Part shown: positions 34,760 to 43,672 of the stretch, piece after piece | Layout of the letters: the number at the start of each line of letters is the position of its first letter | Position numbering within the stretch: the stretch's first letter is position 1 | Assembly (NCBI GenBank): GCA_964580995.1 | Contig: CAZOMV010000005.1 | Span: forward strand, 1-64,000 | Reading direction: 5' to 3' | Length of the DNA: 64,000 nucleotides | Origin: JAKJEP01 sp964580995 | GTDB lineage: Bacteria; Planctomycetota; Phycisphaerae; Sedimentisphaerales; SM23-30 | The notes under the pieces: generated by a model | Database searches by the model: none | Told to the model about the DNA's origin: nothing | What the model saw: only the letters and a program-made list of their open reading frames with translations | Position numbers and translations under genes: made by a program

Positions 34760-36508
34760 TTACCCTTCTTCCACTATCGTTTCTTTTACCACCTCGTCGA
34801 TGGTAGTCTGTCCGTCAAAAATAGCCAGAACGCCCGAATCCCGCAGGGAACGCATCCCTTTCCGCAGGGCTTTCTCCCGCAGAATATTCGTCGATTCGTG
34901 GTTCATAATGCTTTCCCGCATCTCATCATCCAGCCCCATAATTTCGAAAATCGCCATTCGTCCGCGATAGCCGGTGTTATTGCAATAATCACAGCCTTTG
35001 CCATAGAAGAACTGCTTGCCGGCGATTTTTGCCGGGGTCAATTCCAGTTCCATGAGCATTTCTTCGGTAGGCTGGAATTCGGCTTTGCAGTTTTCGCATA
35101 TTTTTCGCACCAGCCGCTGGCCGACAATCCCCTCGAGGGTAGCCGTAACTAAAAACGGTTCCATCCCTAAATCAACCAGACGGGCAATCGAAGAGGGAGC
35201 ATCGTTGGTATGCAGCGTGGTAAATACCAGATGGCCGGTCAGGGAGGCCTCGACTGCGATTTTAGCCGTTTCCAGGTCACGAACCTCACCCACCAGCACG
35301 ATATCGGGGTCCTGACGCAGAATACTGCGCAAACACCGGGCAAAAGTCAGCCCGACTTCTGTACGAATCTGGCATTGGATAATCCCATCAATATCGTATT
35401 CGACCGGATCTTCGGTGGTAATCAATTTGCTTTCGATGGAATTCAATTCCGTTAGTGCCGAATACAAAGTGGTGGTTTTGCCCGAACCGGTAGGGCCGGT
35501 TACAATCACAATCCCATTGGGCCGATGAATGAGCTTGCGGAACGTTTCCTGTTCATCACTGCGCATGCCTAACCGATCGATATCAAGCTGAACCTGGGTC
35601 CGGTCCAGTACGCGAAGCACGACGCTTTCCCCAAAAATAGTTGGCAGCACCGAGACACGCAAATCCACCGGGTGGTTCTGCACGACCAGGGGGATACGGC
35701 CATCCTGCGGCAGACGGCGCTCGGCAATATCCAGGTTGGCCATAACCTTGATACGGGAACTGATGGCCACGGCAATATGATGCGGAGGTGGAACCATTTC
35801 ATACAGCACACCGTCCACGCGATACCGCATTTTGAATTCCTTCTCAAAGGGTTCAAAATGGATGTCCGAGGCTTTGTCACGAATGGCCTGCAGCAAAACC
35901 AGGTTCAACAATTTTTTTACCGGGTTGGAATCGGCCAGATTCCGCAATTCACTTAAGTCAATACTTTCTCCCCGGCCGGCGAATTCCGCCAGATATTCAT
36001 CGTCGGTCAATTCGCCGATCAACTCATTAATACTTTCGCTCTGGCCGCTGTAATAGCGGGCCAGCCCTTTTTCCAGGCTGTCCGTATCCGTAATCATTGC
36101 CTCAATGTTAAAGCCCAGCAAAGTCCGCAGGTCATCCGTAGCCCGGAAATTATCCGCCGAAGCAATGGCAATGGTCAACTTTTTCGTCTGGGGATCAAAC
36201 TCCACCGGCAGAATCTTGTAAGTCATGGCGATTTGAGCCGTGATCTGGCTGATTACGGCATCAGGGATATCGATGCCGCTGATATTGATATACGGCATGC
36301 CCAACTGGAAAGCCTGAGCCAGATTCAAATCTTTTTCGGTAATAAATCCCAGATTGATTAAAACCTGCCCAAGCGGAACAGCGGTCTTGGATTCCTTCTG
36401 CAAGGCCAGGGCCTGCTGGACCTTATCGCGGGTCAGCTTGCCCATTTTGATCAGAACCCTGCCTAGGGGTCTGCCTTTCAGTTGTGATATGGGAGGTATT
36501 TCGCTCAT
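34760..36508 (-). CDS. Type II secretion / pilus assembly ATPase GspE/PilB (first paralogue)
   Basis: The protein has 582 residues. An MshEN-type N-terminal domain (about 15-160, LGRVLIKMGKLTRDKVQQAL and LGQVLINLGFITEKDLNLAQA) is a likely c-di-GMP-binding module. The RecA-like ATPase core has Walker A GPTGSGKTTTLY near 336, the Asp box TTEDPVEY, Walker B ILRQDPDIVLVGEVRD, and the His box LTGHLVFTTLHTNDA. The CxxC-x(n)-CxxC zinc element (CENC near 471, CDYC near 504) is complete. It is placed directly before GspF, so it is the probable assembly ATPase for this machine. Confidence 0.95.
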   Translation of the reverse strand: MSEIPPISQLKGRPLGRVLIKMGKLTRDKVQQALALQKESKTAVPLGQVLINLGFITEKDLNLAQAFQLGMPYINISGIDIPDAVISQITAQIAMTYKILPVEFDPQTKKLTIAIASADNFRATDDLRTLLGFNIEAMITDTDSLEKGLARYYSGQSESINELIGELTDDEYLAEFAGRGESIDLSELRNLADSNPVKKLLNLVLLQAIRDKASDIHFEPFEKEFKMRYRVDGVLYEMVPPPHHIAVAISSRIKVMANLDIAERRLPQDGRIPLVVQNHPVDLRVSVLPTIFGESVVLRVLDRTQVQLDIDRLGMRSDEQETFRKLIHRPNGIVIVTGPTGSGKTTTLYSALTELNSIESKLITTEDPVEYDIDGIIQCQIRTEVGLTFARCLRSILRQDPDIVLVGEVRDLETAKIAVEASLTGHLVFTTLHTNDAPSSIARLVDLGMEPFLVTATLEGIVGQRLVRKICENCKAEFQPTEEMLMELELTPAKIAGKQFFYGKGCDYCNNTGYRGRMAIFEIMGLDDEMRESIMNHESTNILREKALRKGMRSLRDSGVLAIFDGQTTIDEVVKETIVEEG

Positions 36509-36582
36509 AATTTTCTCACTACCAATTTCTGCTACTGGATTATACCCGTGTTCATCTCAATCGCCCAGTCGGCAAGAAGGTT

Positions 36583-37725
36583 CTATTCTTTCTTCAAAAC
36601 CGCTTCTGGAGCCTCTTTGTCAGGTGCTCGTTTGCCCATGGACAAAGAGGCACTCTTCTCCTGATTCAATTTTTCCGTCATGTCATTGGGTCTTCTTGAT
36701 TTATCAATCATCTCCTCTTCATCGATCAACCCGCCTTTATAGAGAGACCATAAATGGTCGTCCATCAACTGCATACTGTGTTTTCTGCCCGTCTGGATCG
36801 CCGAATCGATACGATAGGTTTTGTTTTCACGAATGAGATTGGAGATGGCGGGAGTAACAAACATAAACTCGAACCCGGCGACACGCCCCTTTCCGGTGGC
36901 TTTACGGCAAAGCGTCTGACTCAAAACGGCAATCAGATTGGTGGATAACTGGACGCGAATCTGTTCCTGCTGATTCACCGGGAAGGCATCAATAATACGG
37001 GTGATCGTTCCCTGGCACCCGGTGGTATGCAACGTACTGAAAACCAAGTGACCGGTTTCCGCCGCCCGCACGGCCGCTTCGATGGTTTCCAGGTCACGCA
37101 ATTCACCCACCAGAATCACATCCGGATCCTGCCGCAAAACACGTCGGAGGGCTTCGGCGAAACTGGGAACATCAATCCCCACCTCACGCTGATTGATAAT
37201 GGATTTCTTATGACTATGGTAATATTCAATGGGGTCTTCCACAGTAACAATGTGCCGGTCCAGCCGCTCATTGATAAAATTAATCATACTGGCCAGAGTC
37301 GTTGTCTTACCCGAACCGGTAGGTCCGGTAACCAGGAATAATCCCTGGGGGCGACGGCATAGTGCTTCGACAATTTTGGGTAGTCCGATTTTCTCAAAGG
37401 TAAGCAGTTCGTTGGGAATCAGACGCAAAACCAGACTTAAATCGCCTCTTTGGCGAAAAACAGATACACGAAACCGGCCGGCATCCCCGTAGGCAAAACC
37501 AAAATCGGTCGTTCCTTCTTCCTGTAACTCCTGCTGGTTCCGATCCGGTGTGATACTTTTCATCAGCGACTGGGTATCATTGCTGTCAAGGACTTTGGTC
37601 TCCAGACTTCGTAAACTGCCATGCAACCGCAAAACCGGCGGTCTTCCGGTTACCAGATGAATATCGGATGCCCCTTGTTTGATACAAGTTTCCAAAACCC
37701 TGTCAATATGTATCGATCCAGCCAT
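36583..37725 (-). CDS. pilT: Twitching-motility / pilus retraction ATPase PilT
   Basis: The protein has 380 residues, the normal PilT length. Features are SDIHLVTGRPPVLRLHGSL at the N-terminus, Walker A GPTGSGKTTTLAS near 134, VEDPIEYYHSHKKSIINQREVG, Walker B LRQDPDVILVGELRD, the AIRNALxAAETGHLV-like segment AAVRAAETGHLVFSTLHT, and AFPVNQQEQIRVQLSTNLIAVLSQ. The C-terminal 35 residues are a charged tail. No tetracysteine is present, as expected for PilT. The combination of PilT with two PilB-like ATPases argues that this cluster builds a retractable pilus or a hybrid pilus/secretion system. Confidence 0.93.
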   Translation of the reverse strand: MAGSIHIDRVLETCIKQGASDIHLVTGRPPVLRLHGSLRSLETKVLDSNDTQSLMKSITPDRNQQELQEEGTTDFGFAYGDAGRFRVSVFRQRGDLSLVLRLIPNELLTFEKIGLPKIVEALCRRPQGLFLVTGPTGSGKTTTLASMINFINERLDRHIVTVEDPIEYYHSHKKSIINQREVGIDVPSFAEALRRVLRQDPDVILVGELRDLETIEAAVRAAETGHLVFSTLHTTGCQGTITRIIDAFPVNQQEQIRVQLSTNLIAVLSQTLCRKATGKGRVAGFEFMFVTPAISNLIRENKTYRIDSAIQTGRKHSMQLMDDHLWSLYKGGLIDEEEMIDKSRRPNDMTEKLNQEKSASLSMGKRAPDKEAPEAVLKKE

Positions 37726-37783
37726 ATACTATACCTACAAAAAAACCTAATACCTTATATAGAATAGACATAAGTTATAAAAC

Positions 37784-39493
37784 CTATGTCATTGCCGCCA
37801 CTTCCACCTGCGCCGTTCGTACTACTTCTTCTAAAGTGGTTATACCATCTAAAATTTTACTTCTTCCATCTTCCAACAAGGTTCGCATACCACTGGCGAT
37901 GGCGACTCGTCTGATCTTGTTGGTGGGTGCCCGATTAAAGGCCATTTCTCGTATTTCCGTATTCATCAGCATCAACTCAAAGATTCCAAACCGGCCATGA
38001 TAACCGGTATTCTGACACCGATTACAGCCGGCACCATGGTAAAATGGCTTGTTCAGGTCATCTCCCTTGAAACCAAGAAGTTTTTGCCATTTTGGATCCG
38101 GATTGGGATCGACCGTGCGGCATTCCTTACAAATAATCCGAATCAGCCGCTGTGCCATCACTGCCTGAATGGCACTGGCAACCAAAAACGGCTTTACACC
38201 CATGTCTATTAAACGAGTTATGGCGCTGGGGGCATCATTGGTATGCAAGGTACTAAAAACCAGGTGTCCAGTCAAAGCAGCCTGAATCGCGATATCGGCA
38301 ACTTCCAGGTCACGAATTTCACCCACCAGAATGATATTGGGAGCCTGACGAAGCATAGACCGCAAAATAGCAGAAAAAGTAAGTCCGATATCCGCCCGAA
38401 CCTGGCACTGGTTCATTCCTGTGAAATTATATTCAACAGGATCCTCAGCCGTAATGATCTTTTTATCCGGACGGTTCAATTCCTGCAGAGCGGCATAAAG
38501 GGTAGTGGTCTTACCGGAACCGGTAGGTCCGGTAACCAGGAAAATACCGTTTGGTCTTTTGATGATTCGCTGAAACTTCTGGTAATCTTCCTCATAAAAT
38601 CCCAACGCCCGAACGCCGATACGGACCGAATCGGGTCGCAAAATACGTAATACCATGCTCTCACCATGGTAGCCAGGTAAGGCACTGACACGAAAATCAA
38701 TATCCCCACCCCCGACATTCTTTTTAATACGGCCATCCTGGGGAACGCGTTTTTCAGCAATATCCATCCCCGCCAAAATCTTAAGTCTTGTCAGAACAAC
38801 AGATTGCAATTGTTTTGGAATATTGTCCCGCTGCACGCAAACACCATCGATCCGATACCGTACCCGGACACGGTCCGTCATTGGTTCAATATGGATATCC
38901 GAAGCCCGTAACTTACAGGCTTCATCGATAATTTTATTGATCAGCCTGACCACCGGGGCGGATTCGTCATCCATATCACTGTTGGCAATGGAATCGACAT
39001 CAATAGAAGCATCTATGGAGCTATGAAGCTCACCAACGGTGGCATCCAGCGAAGACCCGATTTTATCCATAAACGTATCGATATAACGCTTGATTTTACT
39101 CTTGGAAGCCAAGGCACATTCCAGCTCGGAATTGAGGCGAAAACGTAAGAGGTCCATCGTATCCAGATCGAGAGGATCGTGTATAATAATCTTCAATCGG
39201 CCATTTTCTCGGCCCATCGGCAAAACCAGATGACGACGAATCAATTCATCCGGCATTAATTCCAGGGCCGCCAAGTCGATAACATGGTGGTCCAGATCAA
39301 CATACTCCAGGTCAAACTGCGTTGCCATCGCTTTGGTAACTTGCTCTTCGTTGACAAGCCCCATTTCCACCAGGGCTTCTCCGAGTCGGCGGTTGGTTTT
39401 CTGAGCATGGACCACCGCTTTTTCAATTTGCATTTTGTCCAGGAGGCCCCAGGCGATCAAAATATCACCCAGTTTTTTCCGTTTTCTTGCCAT
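37784..39493 (-). CDS. Type II secretion / pilus assembly ATPase GspE/PilB (second paralogue)
   Basis: The protein has 569 residues and is the first gene of the minus-strand cluster. The MshEN domain spans about 1-150 (LGDILIAWGLLDKMQIEKAV, LGEALVEMGLVNEEQVTKAMA). Walker A GPTGSGKTTTLYAA lies near 321-334, Walker B is MLRQAPNIILVGEIRD, and the His box is LTGHLVFSTLHTNDA. The zinc element is CKEC with CNRC. It is clearly distinct from the paralogue at 34760, with a linker (ASIDVDSIANSDMDDES) unique to it. The duplicated ATPase may serve another substrate or state, or power assembly in its own right. Confidence 0.94.
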   Translation of the reverse strand: MARKRKKLGDILIAWGLLDKMQIEKAVVHAQKTNRRLGEALVEMGLVNEEQVTKAMATQFDLEYVDLDHHVIDLAALELMPDELIRRHLVLPMGRENGRLKIIIHDPLDLDTMDLLRFRLNSELECALASKSKIKRYIDTFMDKIGSSLDATVGELHSSIDASIDVDSIANSDMDDESAPVVRLINKIIDEACKLRASDIHIEPMTDRVRVRYRIDGVCVQRDNIPKQLQSVVLTRLKILAGMDIAEKRVPQDGRIKKNVGGGDIDFRVSALPGYHGESMVLRILRPDSVRIGVRALGFYEEDYQKFQRIIKRPNGIFLVTGPTGSGKTTTLYAALQELNRPDKKIITAEDPVEYNFTGMNQCQVRADIGLTFSAILRSMLRQAPNIILVGEIRDLEVADIAIQAALTGHLVFSTLHTNDAPSAITRLIDMGVKPFLVASAIQAVMAQRLIRIICKECRTVDPNPDPKWQKLLGFKGDDLNKPFYHGAGCNRCQNTGYHGRFGIFELMLMNTEIREMAFNRAPTNKIRRVAIASGMRTLLEDGRSKILDGITTLEEVVRTAQVEVAAMT

Positions 39494-39532
39494 ATAAGGC
39501 TCCTGTCAAAGCAGAAATTCTTCCGCAGGAAA

Positions 39533-39557
39533 GCGTTATATCTGTCCTATATAACGC
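39533..39557. promoter_or_regulatory. Perfect inverted repeat in the leader of the secretion cluster
   Basis: GCGTTATAT at 39533-39541 and ATATAACGC at 39549-39557 flank the 7-base spacer CTGTCCT. It lies 40 bases upstream of the ATG of the first ATPase gene, which is itself preceded by CAGGAGCC. It could be an operator or an RNA hairpin in the leader. Confidence 0.4.
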
Positions 39558-39851
39558 AATTTACATTATTTCAAGCCCAACAACATTTTCAAACCATATC
39601 TCTTGCTTCTCATGCCATATTTCAGCCGTAATAACGTAAGTCCAATTATATCAATGGTTAATAACGGCGGCATGCAGTTATTTTTTACCCGTCCCAGGCA
39701 TGATCTCGCGACCTTGCGAGCCGACTATGCGGGAAGGCCTAACAAATCTTTCTATTTACCTACTAATCTATATTTTATATAAATCCACCCTGTTTCGTCA
39801 AGACAAAAGGCTGCGGAAGTAGCAGATAGCAAGTTGGACAAGATTGTACTT
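39558..39851. other. Intergenic region upstream of the secretion cluster
   Basis: About 290 bases without a gene separate the secretion cluster from the 3' end of the sugar operon, both on the minus strand. It is AT-rich with one GC-rich stretch near 39700-39735. No tRNA fold and no strong terminator were recognised. Confidence 0.4.
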
Positions 39852-41126
39852 TCACGGGGCCAAAAGCATCGGGAGGTTTCCCCCGGCTTTTTTGACATAT
39901 TGGATCAAAGATCCGTGACAGGCAATATCACCCGGTTGCCAAATCCTTTCTAAAACCTCCTCAATAGAAAGATCCTCAATGGATTGACCGGGATCAGGCA
40001 GGAGGTTTTCGGGCAGTTTGTATTCCCCGGCATGTTTTCCCAAATATGCCAGTGCCGCAGCGGCACCCAGCGCCATATTCAAAGGCTCGATTCCCTGCTG
40101 GAGAACCACGTTCATCGTACCAAAAATACGATCGTTTAAGCCCAGTTTGCGCAACGGATCTCGAGCGGCACGCTCGATCGTATCATCCAAAAAGGGATTG
40201 GTCATTCGCCGCAAAAGATCTTCCGCAAAAGCGGTATAACCCGCCTTCGTGAAAAGGGGATCGCCCAGATGGGAGTATTTTTTCACTAAAGCAGCGCCGG
40301 ACTCTCGTAAAAAGGCATCTGCAGCAATTTGCATGATTTTCGAATCGCTTTTTAACTCCCCCATTTTCGTATAGCCTTTCAGGGCGCCTAAATACGCTAA
40401 CAAAGCATGAATCGCATTGTGGCCGTACAGTTTGGCTTCCTCGAAGGGGAGCAGGTCTTCCTTTTCGAGAAACACTTCGATGCCGGGCCGGAAATCCGGC
40501 AGGTGAGATTGGGTAACCAGAATCTTATTGAATTCTTCCACCAGAAACGCACGATCGATCCCCGGCGCCATAGGTTTCAAATCCTTTTGGGCGATTTCCT
40601 GTGGGTTGGTCACGACCTGGCTCATTTTCCCGATCACGGTATTGATAAACTGAAAATGCACAGTCGGCTCGGAAGTGATTTTCTTTTTGACCTGTTCCTC
40701 CAGAATCTCGGCGGCATGATTATTATTTTCAGCCGCATAGATCAGGGCAGACTTTGCCGTGGAGTTTTGCAGACCGGCAGCGATCAGGGAAGCGACACTA
40801 TTCCGGCCCGCATCATAAAAAGAAACCGAAGGCAGAGAGGTTACCATCTCGCTGGATTGGCAAAGGGCTTCCAACAAAATTTTTCGGTCTTGCTCGTCAT
40901 TCGGATTATAGATTTCAATTCCATCGATGCGAACCACTTCCACGCCGTCGGCCTGGGCAATATTGACAAAATAGCTGCCCTGATTGGCCCGCACCGCCTG
41001 CACCAGTTTCGCATCAATTTCGGCGATGACGATCCGGGAAAAATTGCCGCTTTGAAAGGCTTCGTGCACAAAAAGCCCCGCCTGGATCGGGCCGAACCCG
41101 AATCCGGTCAGTACATGATTCTTCAT
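39852..41126 (-). CDS. Mannitol dehydrogenase-family oxidoreductase
   Basis: The protein has 424 residues. The N-terminal Rossmann part starts LTGFGFGPIQAGLFVHEAF and has RIVIAEIDAKLVQAVRANQGSYFVNIA, as in mannitol-1-phosphate 5-dehydrogenases. The C-terminal domain contains KLYGHNAIHALLAYLGALKGY, the K-x4-N-x2-H catalytic pattern of the polyol-specific long-chain family. It would interconvert a polyol (or polyol phosphate) and a ketose (phosphate) with NAD(P). It is the last gene of the minus operon that includes GH36, GH38, PfkB and a SorE-like dehydrogenase, so its substrate likely comes from those glycosidases. Confidence 0.82.
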   Translation of the reverse strand: MKNHVLTGFGFGPIQAGLFVHEAFQSGNFSRIVIAEIDAKLVQAVRANQGSYFVNIAQADGVEVVRIDGIEIYNPNDEQDRKILLEALCQSSEMVTSLPSVSFYDAGRNSVASLIAAGLQNSTAKSALIYAAENNNHAAEILEEQVKKKITSEPTVHFQFINTVIGKMSQVVTNPQEIAQKDLKPMAPGIDRAFLVEEFNKILVTQSHLPDFRPGIEVFLEKEDLLPFEEAKLYGHNAIHALLAYLGALKGYTKMGELKSDSKIMQIAADAFLRESGAALVKKYSHLGDPLFTKAGYTAFAEDLLRRMTNPFLDDTIERAARDPLRKLGLNDRIFGTMNVVLQQGIEPLNMALGAAAALAYLGKHAGEYKLPENLLPDPGQSIEDLSIEEVLERIWQPGDIACHGSLIQYVKKAGGNLPMLLAP

Positions 41127-41139
41127 AGCTTATTCCTGC

Positions 41140-42423
41140 TCAGCCCAAATGCTGATTTAAAAAGGTTATTTCCTGCTGCCGGTCCCAATATTCAACGTTT
41201 TGCAAAGGGGTAGGCTTACAATGGGGATACAGGATCGCTTTGCCGTCGATTTTCGTTTCTTTGATCATTTTGAGAACATCGATGGCGTTATCCAGCGAAC
41301 CGACCGCGGCAACATAATTACCGGGATCAATATCATTCTCCGCAATCGCAGCCAGCGTGGCGGTCATATCATAGGGAGTGCCGCCGCTGGAACCGACAAT
41401 TTTGATTTCATGATAATGGACCGCCAGGGCATCCAGTTGCAAAAGGTGTTTGCCTTTCGGCAGCCCGCCGAACAGATTGGCCACCCCCCCATCGGCCAGC
41501 AGACCCAGGGCGTGCTGCTGCACGGGATTAACCCCCACCGCCAGGACGATATCATCCGCCCCCCGGCCGCCGGATTCAGCCTGGATCGCCGCTTCGAGTT
41601 TGTCAGGCGAGAGACAAAGAAGTTTACAATTTTTGGACCGGGCTTTCGGCCTGATATTTTTAACCGTACGTTCCAGCCGTTCCTGCACCAGATCAGAAAC
41701 TATGAGAACCCGGGGTTGGAACCGAAGGGCCAGCTCCGCGTGCATCCGGCCCATCGCCCCGGCCCCGATCACCACCGCGACGCCGCCGGGCAGAAATCCC
41801 AATTGCGGTTTTCGTTCCGCATGGGGGTTTTCCTTGATAATATGATAGTTCCGCTGCTGGGCGGAGTAAATGCAGCTAATGGGTTCCGCCATCGAAACCG
41901 CAAAATACGGCATTCCTTCTTCCGGCAAAGGCAACAGGCACTGCGCCCGCAGCACCTCCTCCTGCACCCGGATATACTGGGCCAGATGCCCGCCCAGCGT
42001 ATAACCGACCGCACATTTGTGCATGGTTTGCCCCTGATTTTTATACCGTTCTCGATACAGAATGGGATCGGAATCCACCGCCGGCTGAATGGCAAACCGC
42101 TGGCCAATACGGTATTGATCCTTCAGATGTTCCCCCACCTTCACGATGGTGATCGCGCCTTCATCGCCAAGAACGACAGGCCATTTTTTCATATCCCAGC
42201 CGTTAATGAAAGTGTGTTCGGATCCCTGATCGATCAGTTTGAGGATGCTGGTGCAGACCCCGGCGGCATCCACCCGCGCCAGAAGCTGATCCGGCCCGAT
42301 CGCGGGGACGGGAATTTCCGCAACGGCCAGACTGTCAAAGCCGCTGCCGCAGGCAATCACGGCCTGCATGGTTGTCGGAATAGACCGGCCGGTAAGCCGG
42401 ACAAAGTCATCATATCGGGTCAT
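41140..42423 (-). CDS. Zinc-type medium-chain alcohol dehydrogenase, SorE-like
   Basis: The protein has 427 residues. The GroES-like domain reads GPDQLLARVDAAGVCTSILKL (zinc Cys in GVC), and VLGDEGAITIVKVG, where the usual His-Glu pair appears as Asp-Glu. The cofactor domain has VVIGAGAMGRMHAELALRF, a GxGxxG Rossmann motif. Length and layout resemble L-sorbose-1-phosphate reductase and related sugar-phosphate dehydrogenases. It likely oxidises a polyol or a sugar phosphate. The gene is 13 bases before the mannitol-dehydrogenase-like gene and 22 bases after the kinase, in the same operon. Confidence 0.78.
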   Translation of the reverse strand: MTRYDDFVRLTGRSIPTTMQAVIACGSGFDSLAVAEIPVPAIGPDQLLARVDAAGVCTSILKLIDQGSEHTFINGWDMKKWPVVLGDEGAITIVKVGEHLKDQYRIGQRFAIQPAVDSDPILYRERYKNQGQTMHKCAVGYTLGGHLAQYIRVQEEVLRAQCLLPLPEEGMPYFAVSMAEPISCIYSAQQRNYHIIKENPHAERKPQLGFLPGGVAVVIGAGAMGRMHAELALRFQPRVLIVSDLVQERLERTVKNIRPKARSKNCKLLCLSPDKLEAAIQAESGGRGADDIVLAVGVNPVQQHALGLLADGGVANLFGGLPKGKHLLQLDALAVHYHEIKIVGSSGGTPYDMTATLAAIAENDIDPGNYVAAVGSLDNAIDVLKMIKETKIDGKAILYPHCKPTPLQNVEYWDRQQEITFLNQHLG

Positions 42424-42445
42424 AAAGCGAACTCCTGTAGAATTT

Positions 42446-43642
42446 TCAAATCGATCCTGTTAATTCATCGAAACTGTTAAAGGTTTTAGGGGAGCGAATC
42501 AAACGGAGCATTTTCTCATACGGCTGAATATGGTTATAGCGAGCCTGCAGAGGGGCCTTGATATACAGGGAGGCAAACAGATTGCCCATTTGAATGGCTT
42601 CGGCGAAGTCCATCCGGCCGGTTTTGAAAGCTTCGATATTCCGGGCGACATAGGTAATCAGGCCGGCGCGAAACGAATCTCCGGCCCCCACCAGGTCGAT
42701 CACCTCTCCCATCAGGAACCGGGACCGGACTTTGCGGGGCGCAGGGCCGGTCCCATCCGGCAGACGGTGTTTTTCGTAGGCACCATCCCTCACCGTGACT
42801 CCCAAAAAGCGGGTACGGTTATCCTGGCTCCAGAATCGATCGGCCGCAAATTCAAGGAATTGCTTGATAGCATCCTCCGCATGCCCATTGGCTCTTTGCC
42901 CGGCCCGGCCCAAGGTATTCTGGATCATTTGCGCCTCATCCGTGGAAGTAAAAAAGATATCCAGATGCGGCAGCAGCGGCTCCAGCAGCTTGTATTCGGG
43001 AACCGATGCCCCTGACTGAATCAGTTTCTCCGGATCCCGGGTCAGGGTGTGGCTGTCCGCTATCGTCACGATCCCTCTGTTTTTACACCACCGCATAAAC
43101 TCCGCCAGGTCTTTCCCTTCATTAGCGTCCCCTTTATCAGACAGCCCCGAATACATATAATACACAATGCGGGGATTCAGTTTCTCGACCGATTCTTTAT
43201 AACCGGCAAAATCAATATCGTCATTGGCGTTGGGAAAGTAGGCAATCCCGCCCCGTTCCGTATGCCCCTTGTCATACACAAAAGTAATCCCGGTCCCCAG
43301 CGTCGGATGAATCCGGGTTTGGGACATATCAACATGATTGGCCGTCATGGCATCATAAAACATTCTCCCCGGGGCATCCAGCCCGCCAAAATCCCCTTTC
43401 CCCAGGTTCACCGCCACCGCCGCCTGCAAACCGGCCCGGGCCACCAGCGGAGCGGTATTGCCCGGCCCGCCGGCGGTAGCCATCCCCTGATCGATCCAGT
43501 CCCGATACTGCTGCTGGGTATAGCCCGGCATATCCTGGGTCTTACACTTGGCCAGGCCGCCGGGACCGGCCAGTTCTTCGGTGAACTTGAATTCACTGCT
43601 GCGAAAATCCGCCACCGCGGTATTGAAAATCAAAATATCCAT
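42446..43642 (-). CDS. PfkB-family carbohydrate kinase
   Basis: The protein has 398 residues from ATG 43642, which follows GAGGTG eight bases upstream; GTG 43651 is a weaker alternative. The PfkB signature near the C-terminus is IDLVGAGDSFRAGLI, with the catalytic Asp in GAGDSF. The substrate-side glycines appear as ATAGGPGNTAPLVARAGLQAAVAVNLG. It phosphorylates a sugar or ketose with ATP. It is longer than ribokinase (about 310), with an N-terminal insertion (FKFTEELAGPGGLAKC). It is not closely similar to the second PfkB gene at 61261. Confidence 0.85.
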   Translation of the reverse strand: MDILIFNTAVADFRSSEFKFTEELAGPGGLAKCKTQDMPGYTQQQYRDWIDQGMATAGGPGNTAPLVARAGLQAAVAVNLGKGDFGGLDAPGRMFYDAMTANHVDMSQTRIHPTLGTGITFVYDKGHTERGGIAYFPNANDDIDFAGYKESVEKLNPRIVYYMYSGLSDKGDANEGKDLAEFMRWCKNRGIVTIADSHTLTRDPEKLIQSGASVPEYKLLEPLLPHLDIFFTSTDEAQMIQNTLGRAGQRANGHAEDAIKQFLEFAADRFWSQDNRTRFLGVTVRDGAYEKHRLPDGTGPAPRKVRSRFLMGEVIDLVGAGDSFRAGLITYVARNIEAFKTGRMDFAEAIQMGNLFASLYIKAPLQARYNHIQPYEKMLRLIRSPKTFNSFDELTGSI

Positions 43643-43672
43643 GCCAGACACCTCATATTGGATGAAACAAAT

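Noticed and set aside
39558..39851. A tRNA or small RNA gene in the gap upstream of the secretion cluster
   Set aside because: The short GC-rich stretch near 39700-39735 does not extend into a cloverleaf, and no T-loop consensus is visible.
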